A stretch of 64,000 bases of DNA from CAXSBA01 sp965277105 (GTDB lineage Bacteria; Spirochaetota; UBA12135; COTS27; CAXSBA01), in assembly GCA_965277105.1 (NCBI GenBank), contig OZ255710.1, positions 558,001-622,000 of the forward strand, given 5' to 3'. The notes below the pieces were generated by a model. The model had not been told where the DNA came from. It did not search any database and saw only the letters and a program-made list of their open reading frames with translations. The position numbers and the translations under genes were made by a program. Within the stretch, counting starts at the first letter, position 1. Each line of letters opens with the position of its first letter. Below, piece by piece: positions 49,885 through 59,023 of this stretch.

Positions 49885-52311
49885 TTATTTTCCTTTATAG
49901 GTGGACAAATCAATAACGGTGTCATTTTCGTTTTTTACTTGAATAAGTTTGGAGCCTCTAGTTGCTCTGTTTAAAGAAGATATGGTGTTTTCATCTAATC
50001 TAATAACGTTGGCTAAGGAAGTAATGATGAACAAACTGGCATTTTTTTCTATTGCTATTACTTTAGCTACCTTGCCGGATTTTTCGTCGATTCTAAAAAA
50101 AATTTGTCCTTTACCTCCGCGGTTTTTTGGGTTAAATAAATCAAATTTCATTTTTTTCCCATAACCTGTTTCTGAAACCGCTAAAATTTCTTTTTCTTTT
50201 TCTACCTTTAATAAACTAATAACTTCATCGCCGGGATTTAAACGCATACCCCTAATCCCAGTAGAAGTTCTACCCATTACTCGAAGTTGATTGGCATTGA
50301 TTCTCGTGGCTAATCCGTTTTTAGAAAAGAGCATAAACTCTTGATTATCGTCTTCTACGTTTATGATACTAATGACTCGATCATCTTCTCGCAGATTAAT
50401 AGCTTGGATTCCTCGTTTTTTAGCATTAATAAAATCTTTAATGTAACTTCGTTTAATGGTACCATTTTTAGTGACAATAATAAAACTTTTCTTCTCTTCA
50501 AATTTTCTAAAAATAATTTCCCCTTCTACTTTTTCGTCGTTGTCAAAGTTAAACAACGTTTTTAAATGAGCTCCTTTGGCGAGCCTAGAAGCTGAAGGTA
50601 TTTCGAAAATTTTTAAATAATAAGCCTTCCCCTTATTGGTAATAAAAAATCCTATGTCGTGAGTAGAAGCAGCTATTAGTTTATCAACTAAATCCTTTTC
50701 ATTTTTTTGTTGAAAGCCTTTTATTCCTACTCCCCCGCGATTTTGAATGCGGTAGGTGTTTATTGGTAGTCGTTTGATGTAGTTTGAAGTAGTGAGAGAA
50801 ACCATCACGTCGCTTTCTTCGATAAGGTCTTCTGCTTCTAAAATTTCCAAGTCTGATTCCAGGATTTCGGTTTTTCTAGCATCGCCATATTCCTTTTTAA
50901 TTCTAGCTAAATCGTTTTTGATGATTTCATATATTTTATCTTTACTGGCTAAAATTTCTTTAAAGCTTTTAATGGCTTTGATTAATTCTTCCAATTCTTT
51001 TTGGAGTTTTTCGATTTCCAACTTAACTAATCTCACTAAACGCATATCAAGGATGGCTTGAGTTTGCTTCTCGGAGAGTTCAAAATTTTTCATTAGATTA
51101 ACTTTGGCATTTTCTGCGCTATCACTATTTCGTATGGTTTGCACAATTTTTTCAATTTGAGGAAGGACAACTTTGATAAACCCTTCTACGATGTGAAATC
51201 TTGCTTCGGCTTTTTTAAGGTCGTATTCGGTTCTTCTTTTGATGACTTGAAATCGATGCTCAACAAAGTGAGAAATAATTTCTTTTAAGTTAAGGGTTTT
51301 TGGGCTTTTATTAACGAGGGCTACCCCATTGTAGCCATAAGAAATTTCTAAGGTAGTATGCTTGTAGAGCAGGTTGAGAACGGTTTGGGCATTTACTTCC
51401 CTTTTTAGTTCAATTACTACCCGTACTCCTTTGCGGTCAGATTCATCGCGAATTTCACTAATTCCTTTTACTACATCGTTTTTCACTAAATGAGCCATTT
51501 TTTGAATCATTTCTGCTTTATTGACTTGGAAAGGTATTTCGTGAATAATAATTTTTTCTCGCTTGCTGTCTTCTTCAATACTTAGTTTGCCTCTAATTTT
51601 AAAACTGCCTCTCCCAGTAGAATAAGCATCTTTAATTCCTTTTAGCCCATGAATAATTCCTCCGGTGGGAAAGTCTGGTCCTTTTATAAAGTTGGTTAGT
51701 TCATTGATTTCGCACTCTTGGTTAGTAATATAATACACGGTAGCATCAACAACTTCACTTAAGTTATGCGGAGGAAAGTTAGTGGCCATCCCCACAGCAA
51801 TTCCCGAAGTTCCGTTGATTAGTAAATTGGGAATCGCAGCTGGTAGGATAGTGGGCTCTTTTTTGGTGTCATCAAAGTTATTAACAAAATCAACCGTTTC
51901 TTTATTAATGTCCCCGAGCATTTCATCGGTGATTTTCATCATGCGAGCTTCGGTGTAACGATAGGCAGCCGCTTTGTCTCCATCTACTGAACCAAAATTA
52001 CCCTGTCCGTCGATAAGGGGGTAGCGTAGAGAAAAAGGTTGAGCCATTCTTACTAGTGATTCATAAATGGCTGCATCCCCGTGAGGGTGTAAGTTAGCTA
52101 TTACCTGCCCGACTACGGTGGCGCATTTTTTAAAAGGACGATTATATACCAAATTGGATTGATGCATGGCATAAAGGATTCTTCGGTGAACTGGCTTAAG
52201 CCCATCTCGCACTTCGGGAAGCGCACGAGAAATAATAACCGACATAGCGTAGTTTAAATAAGAAGTTTTTAATTCATTCGTTAAAGATTTGTTAATGATT
52301 TTATCACTCAT
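49885..52311 (-). CDS. gyrA: DNA gyrase subunit A
   Basis: GyrA cuts and rejoins DNA during negative supercoiling. The 808 residues include the winged-helix catalytic region with the active Tyr119 in AAAYRYTEARM, the coiled-coil arms, and a C-terminal propeller with the GyrA box N-R-G-G-K-G-Q (residues near 730), which favours GyrA over ParC. In the quinolone-determining region the positions equal to E. coli Ser83 and Asp87 are Ala80 and Glu84. The same Ala is natural in mycobacteria and is linked to lower quinolone sensitivity. It follows valS by 18 bases. Confidence 0.96.
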   Translation of the reverse strand: MSDKIINKSLTNELKTSYLNYAMSVIISRALPEVRDGLKPVHRRILYAMHQSNLVYNRPFKKCATVVGQVIANLHPHGDAAIYESLVRMAQPFSLRYPLIDGQGNFGSVDGDKAAAYRYTEARMMKITDEMLGDINKETVDFVNNFDDTKKEPTILPAAIPNLLINGTSGIAVGMATNFPPHNLSEVVDATVYYITNQECEINELTNFIKGPDFPTGGIIHGLKGIKDAYSTGRGSFKIRGKLSIEEDSKREKIIIHEIPFQVNKAEMIQKMAHLVKNDVVKGISEIRDESDRKGVRVVIELKREVNAQTVLNLLYKHTTLEISYGYNGVALVNKSPKTLNLKEIISHFVEHRFQVIKRRTEYDLKKAEARFHIVEGFIKVVLPQIEKIVQTIRNSDSAENAKVNLMKNFELSEKQTQAILDMRLVRLVKLEIEKLQKELEELIKAIKSFKEILASKDKIYEIIKNDLARIKKEYGDARKTEILESDLEILEAEDLIEESDVMVSLTTSNYIKRLPINTYRIQNRGGVGIKGFQQKNEKDLVDKLIAASTHDIGFFITNKGKAYYLKIFEIPSASRLAKGAHLKTLFNFDNDEKVEGEIIFRKFEEKKSFIIVTKNGTIKRSYIKDFINAKKRGIQAINLREDDRVISIINVEDDNQEFMLFSKNGLATRINANQLRVMGRTSTGIRGMRLNPGDEVISLLKVEKEKEILAVSETGYGKKMKFDLFNPKNRGGKGQIFFRIDEKSGKVAKVIAIEKNASLFIITSLANVIRLDENTISSLNRATRGSKLIQVKNENDTVIDLSTYKGK

Positions 52312-52329
52312 TTTTTTTTTATTCCTTTT

Positions 52330-55071
52330 CTAAGATTTAGAGAGTTTGGTTAACTTCTCTTTTTTTTGGTTTAGTTTTTCTTTTATTTGACTAATGACTT
52401 GAGGGTTGCCTTTTTTTAAAAAATTAGGGTTGCTTAATTTTTTTTCTAAGTAGGCAATATCTCCTTGCAGCTTAGTCGTTTCTTTTTTAGAGTTAAGATT
52501 GGTTATCTCTTGTTTTTGACTAACTAGATAAAATTCTATTTCGTCTGCTAAAACAAGCAGCGCTTTATCTAGCTTGCTTTTACTAGAATTCACTGATAGG
52601 AAATTTCCTATTTTTACAAGATGTTTTTTTTCTTTTGTTAAAAGGTTTTCTAAATGAGTACTTTCGGTTTTAAAAAAAAGATCAACTTTTTCGTTTTCTT
52701 GAATGTTGTTTTCTTTTTTAAATGCCCTTAACTGAGTGATTATTTTTTTGAGTAAGGTTATTTTTTCAATAATGCTAGTTGAATAATTATCATCGTTTTC
52801 TATTTTGAGAAAAGGAGTGATGATTAATGGAGTAGATTTTAGGTGCTTTAATTTACTGAAAATTAGATGATTAATTTCTTCGGTGATGAAGGGAGTTATG
52901 GGGTGGAGGACAATTAATAATTTTTTTAAGATAACCAAAGCATTATTAATCGATATTATTTTATTAGTTGACTTGAAATTGCTTTTAATAAACTCAAGGT
53001 ACCAGTCGCAAAAATCATTCCACATTAATTCGTAACAAGTTAAACCCAAATGAGAAAAGTCGTAATTCTCAACGCTACTAATAACTTTTTTCGTTGCTTG
53101 ATTAATTTGAAAGCTCATCCAATGATCGTAATTGGAAGGGTCTTTTTCTATAAGATTTATTTCCAGTATCGATTTTTCATCAAGGTTTTCTAACTCTAAT
53201 AATATAAGTCTAGCAGCGTTCCACATTTTGTTGGTAAAGCGTCTTCCTATTTGGATAAACTTATCTAATGATAAATGGATAAATTGCTTATTGGAGCATA
53301 AGTAAATAAGTGTAAAACGAAGAGCATCAGCCCCCACACCAATGAAGCCTTTGGGATATTTTTCTTCAATTTCTTTTAACATAGTCTCAGCGTTATTAGG
53401 TCTAGCATCCAAGACTGGTTTTTTTAAATCTTCTACATTAGCCCCGTTGATAACTTGAAAGGGGTCAATCCCATTGCCTTTAGATTTGGACATAACTTTT
53501 CCCTTGGCATCCATAACTGTGGGATGAAAGTAAATATTCGTAAACGGGAGTTTTTTTTCAAAGTAGAGCGAGAATAAGCACATCCTAATAACCCAAAAAA
53601 AGATAATGTCTTTGGCGGTCGAGAGGGTGCTAGTTGGAAAGTAGATTTTAAAATCATTACTATTTTTATTAGGCCATCCCATAGTCGTTAAAGGCCATAA
53701 AGCTGAAGAAAACCAAGTATCTAAAACGTCTTTTTCTTGAATCCATTCTTGAGGATTATTCTTTACTATTTCTGGTATTTTCGTATCAACTGCAATGGCA
53801 TTATTATGTTTATTATACCAAACGGGAATTTGATGCCCCCACCAGATTTGACGAGAAATGCACCAATCGTTAATATTTTCTAGCCAATAAAACCATATTT
53901 TTTTATAAAAATTAGGGTAAAAGTTTAACTTCTCACTTTCTTTTAGTAATAGTTTTGCTAATGGTTTCATCCTTATAAACCACTGCTTAGATAAACGGTA
54001 TTCAATAATTTCTTTCGAGCGATACGACCTACCTAGAGGAATCATTTTTTCTCGCTTAGCTATGAATAATTTTTTCTCTTTTAGTGTTTTAATGATTTTT
54101 TTTCGACAAACATAGCGATTCAGTCCTTGAAATTCTTCAGGAACCTTTTCATTCATTTCAGCCTTTTCATTCATCACGTTAATGAAGTCCAAATTATGGC
54201 GTTTGCCTATTTCAAAGTCATTAGGGTCATGAGCTGGGGTGATTTTTAAACAACCAGTACCAAAATCCATCTTAACGTAGTCATCAGCAATGATTGGTAC
54301 CGCCCGGTTAGCTAGAGGGATTAATGCTTTTTTACCAATAAGGGATTTATACCTATTATCTTCAGGGTGAACTGCCACCGCAGTGTCTCCAAACATGGTT
54401 TCTGGTCTAGTGGTTGAAACGACAATGGATTTTTTTTCTCCAATGATAGGGTAGGTGATATCGTAAAGGAAACCAGGTTCGCCACTTTCTTGTTTTTCCA
54501 CTTCATCATCAGATAAAGCGGTTTGATCCACAGGGCACCAATTAACAATCCTTTCTCCTTGATAAATCAAATTATCTTCATAGAGTTTTTTGAAAGCGTA
54601 ATTTACCGAATAAACCAATTCTGGCTGCATGGTGAATTTAGTGCGCGACCAATCGCAAGAAGATCCTAAGGCCTTTATTTGCTCTAAAATGATGTCCCCG
54701 TAAGTTTCTTTCCATTCCCAAATTTTTTGAACAAATTTTTCTCTTCCTAACTTTTTGTAATCTTGCTTCTGACTATCAAGAAGTTTTTTTACAACTGTTT
54801 GAGTAGCAATCCCCGCGTGATCAGTTCCTGGAACCCAGAGCACCTGATATCCCTGCATCCTTTTGAAGCGAACTATAATATCTTGAATGGTGTTGTTTAA
54901 AGCATGACCAATATGTAATCTCCCGGTAATGTTAGGTGGAGGAATAACAATAGAAAAAACCTTAGAAGTAGTTGTTTTTTTAAAAAAATCAGGATTGAAG
55001 TAATTCTTTTTAAGCCAAAAGTTATATATTTTTTTTTCTATTACGCTAAAGTCAAATTTAGAAGAAATCAT
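52330..55071 (-). CDS. valS: Valyl-tRNA synthetase
   Basis: This class I enzyme charges tRNA-Val. The 913 residues contain the HIGH motif in GRLHIGHALNN (residues 53-56), an editing domain (STTRPETMFGDTAVAVHPED), the DTWFSSALWPLTTMGWP strand and the KMSKS-type K-V-M-S-K-S-K-G-N-G-I-D-P. The C-terminal coiled coil is present (residues about 840-913, LQGDIAYLEKKLSNPNF then KEKLNQKKEKL), as in most bacterial ValRS. It lies 9 bases after rpe and 18 before gyrA. Confidence 0.97.
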   Translation of the reverse strand: MISSKFDFSVIEKKIYNFWLKKNYFNPDFFKKTTTSKVFSIVIPPPNITGRLHIGHALNNTIQDIIVRFKRMQGYQVLWVPGTDHAGIATQTVVKKLLDSQKQDYKKLGREKFVQKIWEWKETYGDIILEQIKALGSSCDWSRTKFTMQPELVYSVNYAFKKLYEDNLIYQGERIVNWCPVDQTALSDDEVEKQESGEPGFLYDITYPIIGEKKSIVVSTTRPETMFGDTAVAVHPEDNRYKSLIGKKALIPLANRAVPIIADDYVKMDFGTGCLKITPAHDPNDFEIGKRHNLDFINVMNEKAEMNEKVPEEFQGLNRYVCRKKIIKTLKEKKLFIAKREKMIPLGRSYRSKEIIEYRLSKQWFIRMKPLAKLLLKESEKLNFYPNFYKKIWFYWLENINDWCISRQIWWGHQIPVWYNKHNNAIAVDTKIPEIVKNNPQEWIQEKDVLDTWFSSALWPLTTMGWPNKNSNDFKIYFPTSTLSTAKDIIFFWVIRMCLFSLYFEKKLPFTNIYFHPTVMDAKGKVMSKSKGNGIDPFQVINGANVEDLKKPVLDARPNNAETMLKEIEEKYPKGFIGVGADALRFTLIYLCSNKQFIHLSLDKFIQIGRRFTNKMWNAARLILLELENLDEKSILEINLIEKDPSNYDHWMSFQINQATKKVISSVENYDFSHLGLTCYELMWNDFCDWYLEFIKSNFKSTNKIISINNALVILKKLLIVLHPITPFITEEINHLIFSKLKHLKSTPLIITPFLKIENDDNYSTSIIEKITLLKKIITQLRAFKKENNIQENEKVDLFFKTESTHLENLLTKEKKHLVKIGNFLSVNSSKSKLDKALLVLADEIEFYLVSQKQEITNLNSKKETTKLQGDIAYLEKKLSNPNFLKKGNPQVISQIKEKLNQKKEKLTKLSKS

Positions 55072-55080
55072 TATTGGAAT

Positions 55081-55767
55081 TTAATCTAGTAGTTTAGCCA
55101 AATTCCTTGCTAGGTTATTTTCTTTGAATAAATAACTTCCGCTAACAAAAATATTAAACCCTGCTTCTTTAATTTCTTTTATATTATTATCGCTAACCCC
55201 TCCGTCAATTTGTAGGTCAATTTTATAATTAGATTTTTTTATTTTTTCGAAAACTTCTTTTCCTCTGCTTAAAGTTTTTTGGATAAATTTTTGTCCCGAA
55301 AACCCTGGATGCACGGACATTAGTAAAATTTGCTCCACATAAGGGAAGTACTTTTCAATATTTTCAATTGAAGTGTCGGGATTAAAAACAAGGCAGGGTT
55401 TAGCTTTTAGTTTTTTAATTTTTTTTAAAAGCTCAATAACGTCATATTGTATCTCGGAGTGAATGCTAATAATATCCGAACCACTTTCTATGTATTTTTC
55501 TACATACTTTTCTGGGTTGCTTATCATTAAATGAGTATCTAAAACTTTATTCGTTTTTTTTCTAATGGCCTGGATGATTTCATAACCAAAGGTTAGGTTA
55601 GGGACAAAATGACCATCCATCACGTCTAGATGGATGTAGTCAATTGGTGATTTATTAATGAGATCTAAATCTTTTTCTAGGTTTAAAAAATTAGCTGAAA
55701 GTAATGAGATAGATACTTTACTTTTATTTAAGGAAATAGGATTACTTTTTATAGAGAAGGACTCCAC
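55081..55767 (-). CDS. rpe: Ribulose-phosphate 3-epimerase
   Basis: The enzyme interconverts ribulose 5-phosphate and xylulose 5-phosphate in the pentose phosphate pathway. The TIM barrel shows SLLSANFLNLEKDL, IHLDVMDGHFVPNLTFG (metal-binding His and Asp), DTHLMISNPEKY, LLMSVHPGFSGQKFI, DLQIDGGVSDNNI and FVSGSYLF, all standard. The start is GTG at 55767, giving 228 residues with a 15-residue extension over usual Rpe proteins. No in-frame ATG is available. An ATG two bases upstream is out of frame. It lies 31 bases after the second flaA-type gene. Confidence 0.93.
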   Translation of the reverse strand: MESFSIKSNPISLNKSKVSISLLSANFLNLEKDLDLINKSPIDYIHLDVMDGHFVPNLTFGYEIIQAIRKKTNKVLDTHLMISNPEKYVEKYIESGSDIISIHSEIQYDVIELLKKIKKLKAKPCLVFNPDTSIENIEKYFPYVEQILLMSVHPGFSGQKFIQKTLSRGKEVFEKIKKSNYKIDLQIDGGVSDNNIKEIKEAGFNIFVSGSYLFKENNLARNLAKLLD

Positions 55768-55798
55768 ATTTTTAAATTTTAGAAAAGAAGAGCTTAGT

Positions 55799-56560
55799 CT
55801 ACCAATCGTTTAGAGGGATTTCTCTTTCATCCTCTGGTAAATTCCTTTGCTCCCTTTCAATATTTTCTAGATAAACGTCGTTTTCTACTTCTAGTTGGTC
55901 AAAATAAAAATAAGCTTCTCCGATAGCGTCAAAGGCGTAAAATTTTATTTTAAGCCCTAAAAAAGTTATCCCTCTTCTATGATAAAATTTCTGATTATAA
56001 ATATAATCTTGAACTATATTAGTTTCTTCAGGATTATTTGGAATGTTTATTTCTAACTTTTTCCAACCATAGTAATTTAAATCAGGAGTAAATTTCAATT
56101 CAAATATATTGCCTTTAAAATCTTTTATAATAGCGTAAACTTCATGGGGAAGATTAACTCCTACAGCCCAAATACTAATTTTTTTCACAAAACCACTGAT
56201 AGGAACTTCTGAAGGAGGTTTAATCAAGGCTTCGGAGAAAGATCTTTTGAAGAAATTAACCTTTGCTCCTAAAACAAAACGACTACTTTCAGGCTCAACG
56301 TCCCTTATTACTTTAGGGGCTCCTTTTTTTTTGGCTACTCGAATAATTCCGTTGTCGATATACATTTCACCATACCATCTGTTAGCGTTTTCAAAAGTAT
56401 AAATTATCTCATTTGCGATTTCTTCTTTTCCTCTAGGGCCAAGTTGATCGGTAGTTTCTTGTGCAACTTCTTGCTCGGTAGTTTCTTGTGCAGCTTCTTG
56501 CGCAAAGGCGGTTCCTAGCATTAAACAAATTATTGTTAATAAGTTAAGAATATATTTCAT
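55799..56560 (-). CDS. flaA: Flagellar filament outer layer protein, FlaA family (second copy)
   Basis: FlaA proteins coat the periplasmic flagella of spirochaetes. This 253-residue copy has a signal peptide ending in T-A-F-A-Q (cleavage after residue 20). Family features follow: E-S-S-R-F-V-L-G-A-K-V-N-F-F-K-R, V-P-I-S-G-F-V-K-K-I-S-I-W-A-V-G, a L-N-Y-Y-G-W-K-K-L strand and Y-F-Y-F-D-Q-L-E-V near the end. An acidic repeat AQETTEQEVAQETTDQ follows the signal. It is more divergent than the upstream copy, so it could be a distinct sheath component (FlaA2 or accessory). It has its own AAGGAAA site and is 63 bases downstream of the first copy. Confidence 0.85.
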   Translation of the reverse strand: MKYILNLLTIICLMLGTAFAQEAAQETTEQEVAQETTDQLGPRGKEEIANEIIYTFENANRWYGEMYIDNGIIRVAKKKGAPKVIRDVEPESSRFVLGAKVNFFKRSFSEALIKPPSEVPISGFVKKISIWAVGVNLPHEVYAIIKDFKGNIFELKFTPDLNYYGWKKLEINIPNNPEETNIVQDYIYNQKFYHRRGITFLGLKIKFYAFDAIGEAYFYFDQLEVENDVYLENIEREQRNLPEDEREIPLNDW

Positions 56561-56623
56561 AATATGTTTCCTTTAATTAAAAGTGTAGTTTTTATTATAA
56601 TTTATAGCTTTATTGAGATTTTT

Positions 56624-57325
56624 TTATTGTGCGTTATTTTCTTCAATTTCTTTTCTAATTATTTTTTCAATCTCAAACCCATCGTAATTAATGAAAGTCA
56701 TTTCTTCTGATAGAGTAAACTGATCTATAAAAAAATAAAGATTGTTAACTTTGCTTTTTTTGTGGTTTAAAAAGATTCTAAAGCGGTCGAATTTATATAT
56801 TTTGTTGGGGTCTTCGTTAAAATCACCTCTAAAAATATGACTAGGTAAATCAGTGATTTTTTTCTCCCATCCTTTATAATCTAAAACCCCAAGGCTGGCA
56901 ACATAACTAGCCCCGTCACCTCTCGTGAAGATAGCTGTGAATTCAGCATCTGTTTTATTTCCCCATATCCAAATAGAAATTCTATTTGGATTACCATTAA
57001 TTTCAGGGGTGCTTTCTGGAATAATATCAATATAGTTGTCGCCACTTATTCTATCCCAAGAAGCCCTTATGCCAAGACTATTTTCCGATTTCTTTTCATT
57101 GTTTAAAAATAGAGGGACATTAGGGTAAAAACTAGATTTTAAGTTATCTGCTATGATGAAAGTAGAGCCTTCAAGGGAATAATTTTCATCGGGTTCAAAT
57201 TGAAACCAATCTCTAGTTATAATGTCGTAATCTAAATTCTCAGATGAGTTTTGATTCTGTGAAAATATAGAAGTGATAGAAAATATAAAAACTACTAGGA
57301 TTAGTTTAACTTTGATTAAATTCAT
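56624..57325 (-). CDS. flaA: Flagellar filament outer layer protein, FlaA family (first copy)
   Basis: The product has 233 residues from the ATG at 57325, which has a GGAG site 6 bases upstream; a TTG four codons earlier is unlikely. The signal peptide ends around I-F-S-Q-N. The core matches spirochaete FlaA: S-L-G-I-R-A-S-W-D-R, the N-Y-I-D-I-I-P-E strand, G-N-P-N-R-I-S-I-W-I-W-G, then L-D-Y-K-G-W-E and L-Y-F-F-I-D-Q-F. Tandem flaA-type genes also occur in Treponema. This is the best single piece of evidence for the phylum. It has the strongest promoter seen in the window. Confidence 0.88.
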   Translation of the reverse strand: MNLIKVKLILVVFIFSITSIFSQNQNSSENLDYDIITRDWFQFEPDENYSLEGSTFIIADNLKSSFYPNVPLFLNNEKKSENSLGIRASWDRISGDNYIDIIPESTPEINGNPNRISIWIWGNKTDAEFTAIFTRGDGASYVASLGVLDYKGWEKKITDLPSHIFRGDFNEDPNKIYKFDRFRIFLNHKKSKVNNLYFFIDQFTLSEEMTFINYDGFEIEKIIRKEIEENNAQ

Positions 57326-57378
57326 AAAAATCTCCAACGAATTAAATTAATAATAATTAATAAATTACTTTTTTAGTA

Positions 57379-57408
57379 ATTATAAAATAAAAACTTATAA
57401 AATGTCAA
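57379..57408 (-). promoter_or_regulatory. Near-consensus sigma70 promoter of the flaA pair
   Basis: On the minus strand a perfect TTGACA (57403-57408) and a perfect TATAAT (57379-57384) are 18 bases apart. A small dyad, ATTACT-AAAAA-AGTAAT, starts at the -10 and ends in the likely transcript start region. This predicts strong housekeeping-sigma expression of the sheath proteins rather than sigma28 control. Confidence 0.75.
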
Positions 57409-57434
57409 TAGATTAGTGAAAAAATGTTCATTTA

Positions 57435-59018
57435 TTATAATAATTTTAATATTTTCTCTTTTTCAATGATATTTAAGAAATTTCCTAGCTTAGGTCCTTG
57501 GTTTTTATTGATTAAAAGTAAATAAATTTTTTCAAAAAAAATTTTAGCTTCTAAACCATGCTTTTCTATTAAATCATAAAGGTAATTAGCCAGTTCTTTA
57601 TCGTTATTTTTATAAGTTTCCTTGGAAATAGTAGCTTTTAGTTCTGAAATAGCGCTTTTATAATTATTTTCTAAAGGAATTGCGGTTGCTTTTTCAGAGT
57701 TTAAGATAAATTTGAAATTTTCTGGAGCATATTGATTAATCCAATTTTTTATGCAATTAATTCTTTTTTGTAAATTTTTTAAATTACTTTTATCAATAGG
57801 CTCTTTTCTTTCTAAAAATTTCTTAATTTTTTCAAAAGAAAATTCATTTATTTGGCTAATGTTGGCCAGGTGACGAAAGGGAAATTGCTGGAATTTTTCC
57901 TTAAAAAAATCATTATTGGTCTGAGCTAGGGTGTAGGTGAATTTATTTTTTTCTTTTTTTTGGGGAGAAATTTCCTCTTGCTCGTAGAACTGCCTTTCCA
58001 TTCGATCATAGGCGTCATAGGTTTTAACCACGTCTAAATCAAAAGCAATAGCAAAATCCAAGTTATTCCTATTAGCAGAAAAAATCCAACGGATAACTTC
58101 GGGTTGATAGATTTCGAGTAAATCATCTAGAGTAATCACCTCTCCTTCGCTAGAAGAGAGTTTGCTTCCTTTTCCTTTGGTTAGAACAAAGTCATACTGC
58201 AGATAAACCGGTGGTTCGTAGTCAAATATTTCTTTGCTGATTATTTTAGCCGTGGTGTAGGAACCACCATCAGAGGAATGATCTTTTCCTCCTGGTTCAA
58301 AATCTACTTTTTCATGGGCCCAGCGCATAGGCCAATCCACTCGCCATAGCAGTTTTAAATTAGAGTCTTTTCGTAAATCAAGCTGAAAATCTTTTTGGCA
58401 CCTTAAACAAGTGTAGTGAATTAAATTTTCCCCGTCATAGTTGAGAATTTTTATTTGGTTGTAATTACACTCCGGGCAATAAATGGTTATAGGGTACCAG
58501 TCTTCAGCCAAAGGAGTTTTGCGGTACTGATTAATAATCTTTTTAATTTTATCGTTGTTTTTTAAAACTAATTTAATTTTCTCTCGGTATTCTCCAGCTA
58601 GGTATTTTTTGCTTTGATAAAGGAACTCGGGGTTAACGTTAACCTCAGGGATAGTTTTTTCCATTTTTTTTTCAAAAAAAGCGGCGTAAGAATCTTCGCT
58701 AGTAAAGGGATCAGGGATAGAAGTAATGGGTTTGCCCAAAAAATTATCATAAGTCTTTTGTTTTTCTTCCGGGATGTTTTTGGGAACTTTGCGAAAAACA
58801 TCATAATCATCCCAAGAAAAAATAAATCTAGTTTTTTTACCTCTGGCTTCTAGAGCCCTTTTTACTAAGTCAACGGTAATTAATTCTCTAAAGTTGCCAA
58901 TATGCACCATGCCTGAAGGGGTAATGCCCGCAGCTAATGTGTAAATTTCTTTATCCCCTTTTATTTTAATAATTCTTTCAGCGGTTTCTTGCGCCCAGTG
59001 GAGGTTTTTTTTAGCCAT
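57435..59018 (-). CDS. lysS: Lysyl-tRNA synthetase, class I (archaeal type)
   Basis: The enzyme charges tRNA-Lys with a class I fold, unrelated to the class II LysRS of most bacteria. The 527 residues carry the HIGH-type HIGN at 39-42 (PSGMVHIGNFRE), W-D-D-Y-D, a zinc ribbon of the form C-P-E-C then C-L-R-C, GGKDHSSDGGSYT, and the KMSKS-type K-L-S-S-S-E-G-E-V. Class I LysRS is found in archaea, spirochaetes and some alphaproteobacteria. The gene follows kdsA by 5 bases and is separated from flaA by a promoter. Confidence 0.96.
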   Translation of the reverse strand: MAKKNLHWAQETAERIIKIKGDKEIYTLAAGITPSGMVHIGNFRELITVDLVKRALEARGKKTRFIFSWDDYDVFRKVPKNIPEEKQKTYDNFLGKPITSIPDPFTSEDSYAAFFEKKMEKTIPEVNVNPEFLYQSKKYLAGEYREKIKLVLKNNDKIKKIINQYRKTPLAEDWYPITIYCPECNYNQIKILNYDGENLIHYTCLRCQKDFQLDLRKDSNLKLLWRVDWPMRWAHEKVDFEPGGKDHSSDGGSYTTAKIISKEIFDYEPPVYLQYDFVLTKGKGSKLSSSEGEVITLDDLLEIYQPEVIRWIFSANRNNLDFAIAFDLDVVKTYDAYDRMERQFYEQEEISPQKKEKNKFTYTLAQTNNDFFKEKFQQFPFRHLANISQINEFSFEKIKKFLERKEPIDKSNLKNLQKRINCIKNWINQYAPENFKFILNSEKATAIPLENNYKSAISELKATISKETYKNNDKELANYLYDLIEKHGLEAKIFFEKIYLLLINKNQGPKLGNFLNIIEKEKILKLL

Positions 59019-59023
59019 TTTTT

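Noticed and set aside
49885..52311. ParC (topoisomerase IV) instead of GyrA
   Set aside because: A GyrA box (N-R-G-G-K-G-Q) is present in the C-terminal domain, which ParC lacks or has degenerated.
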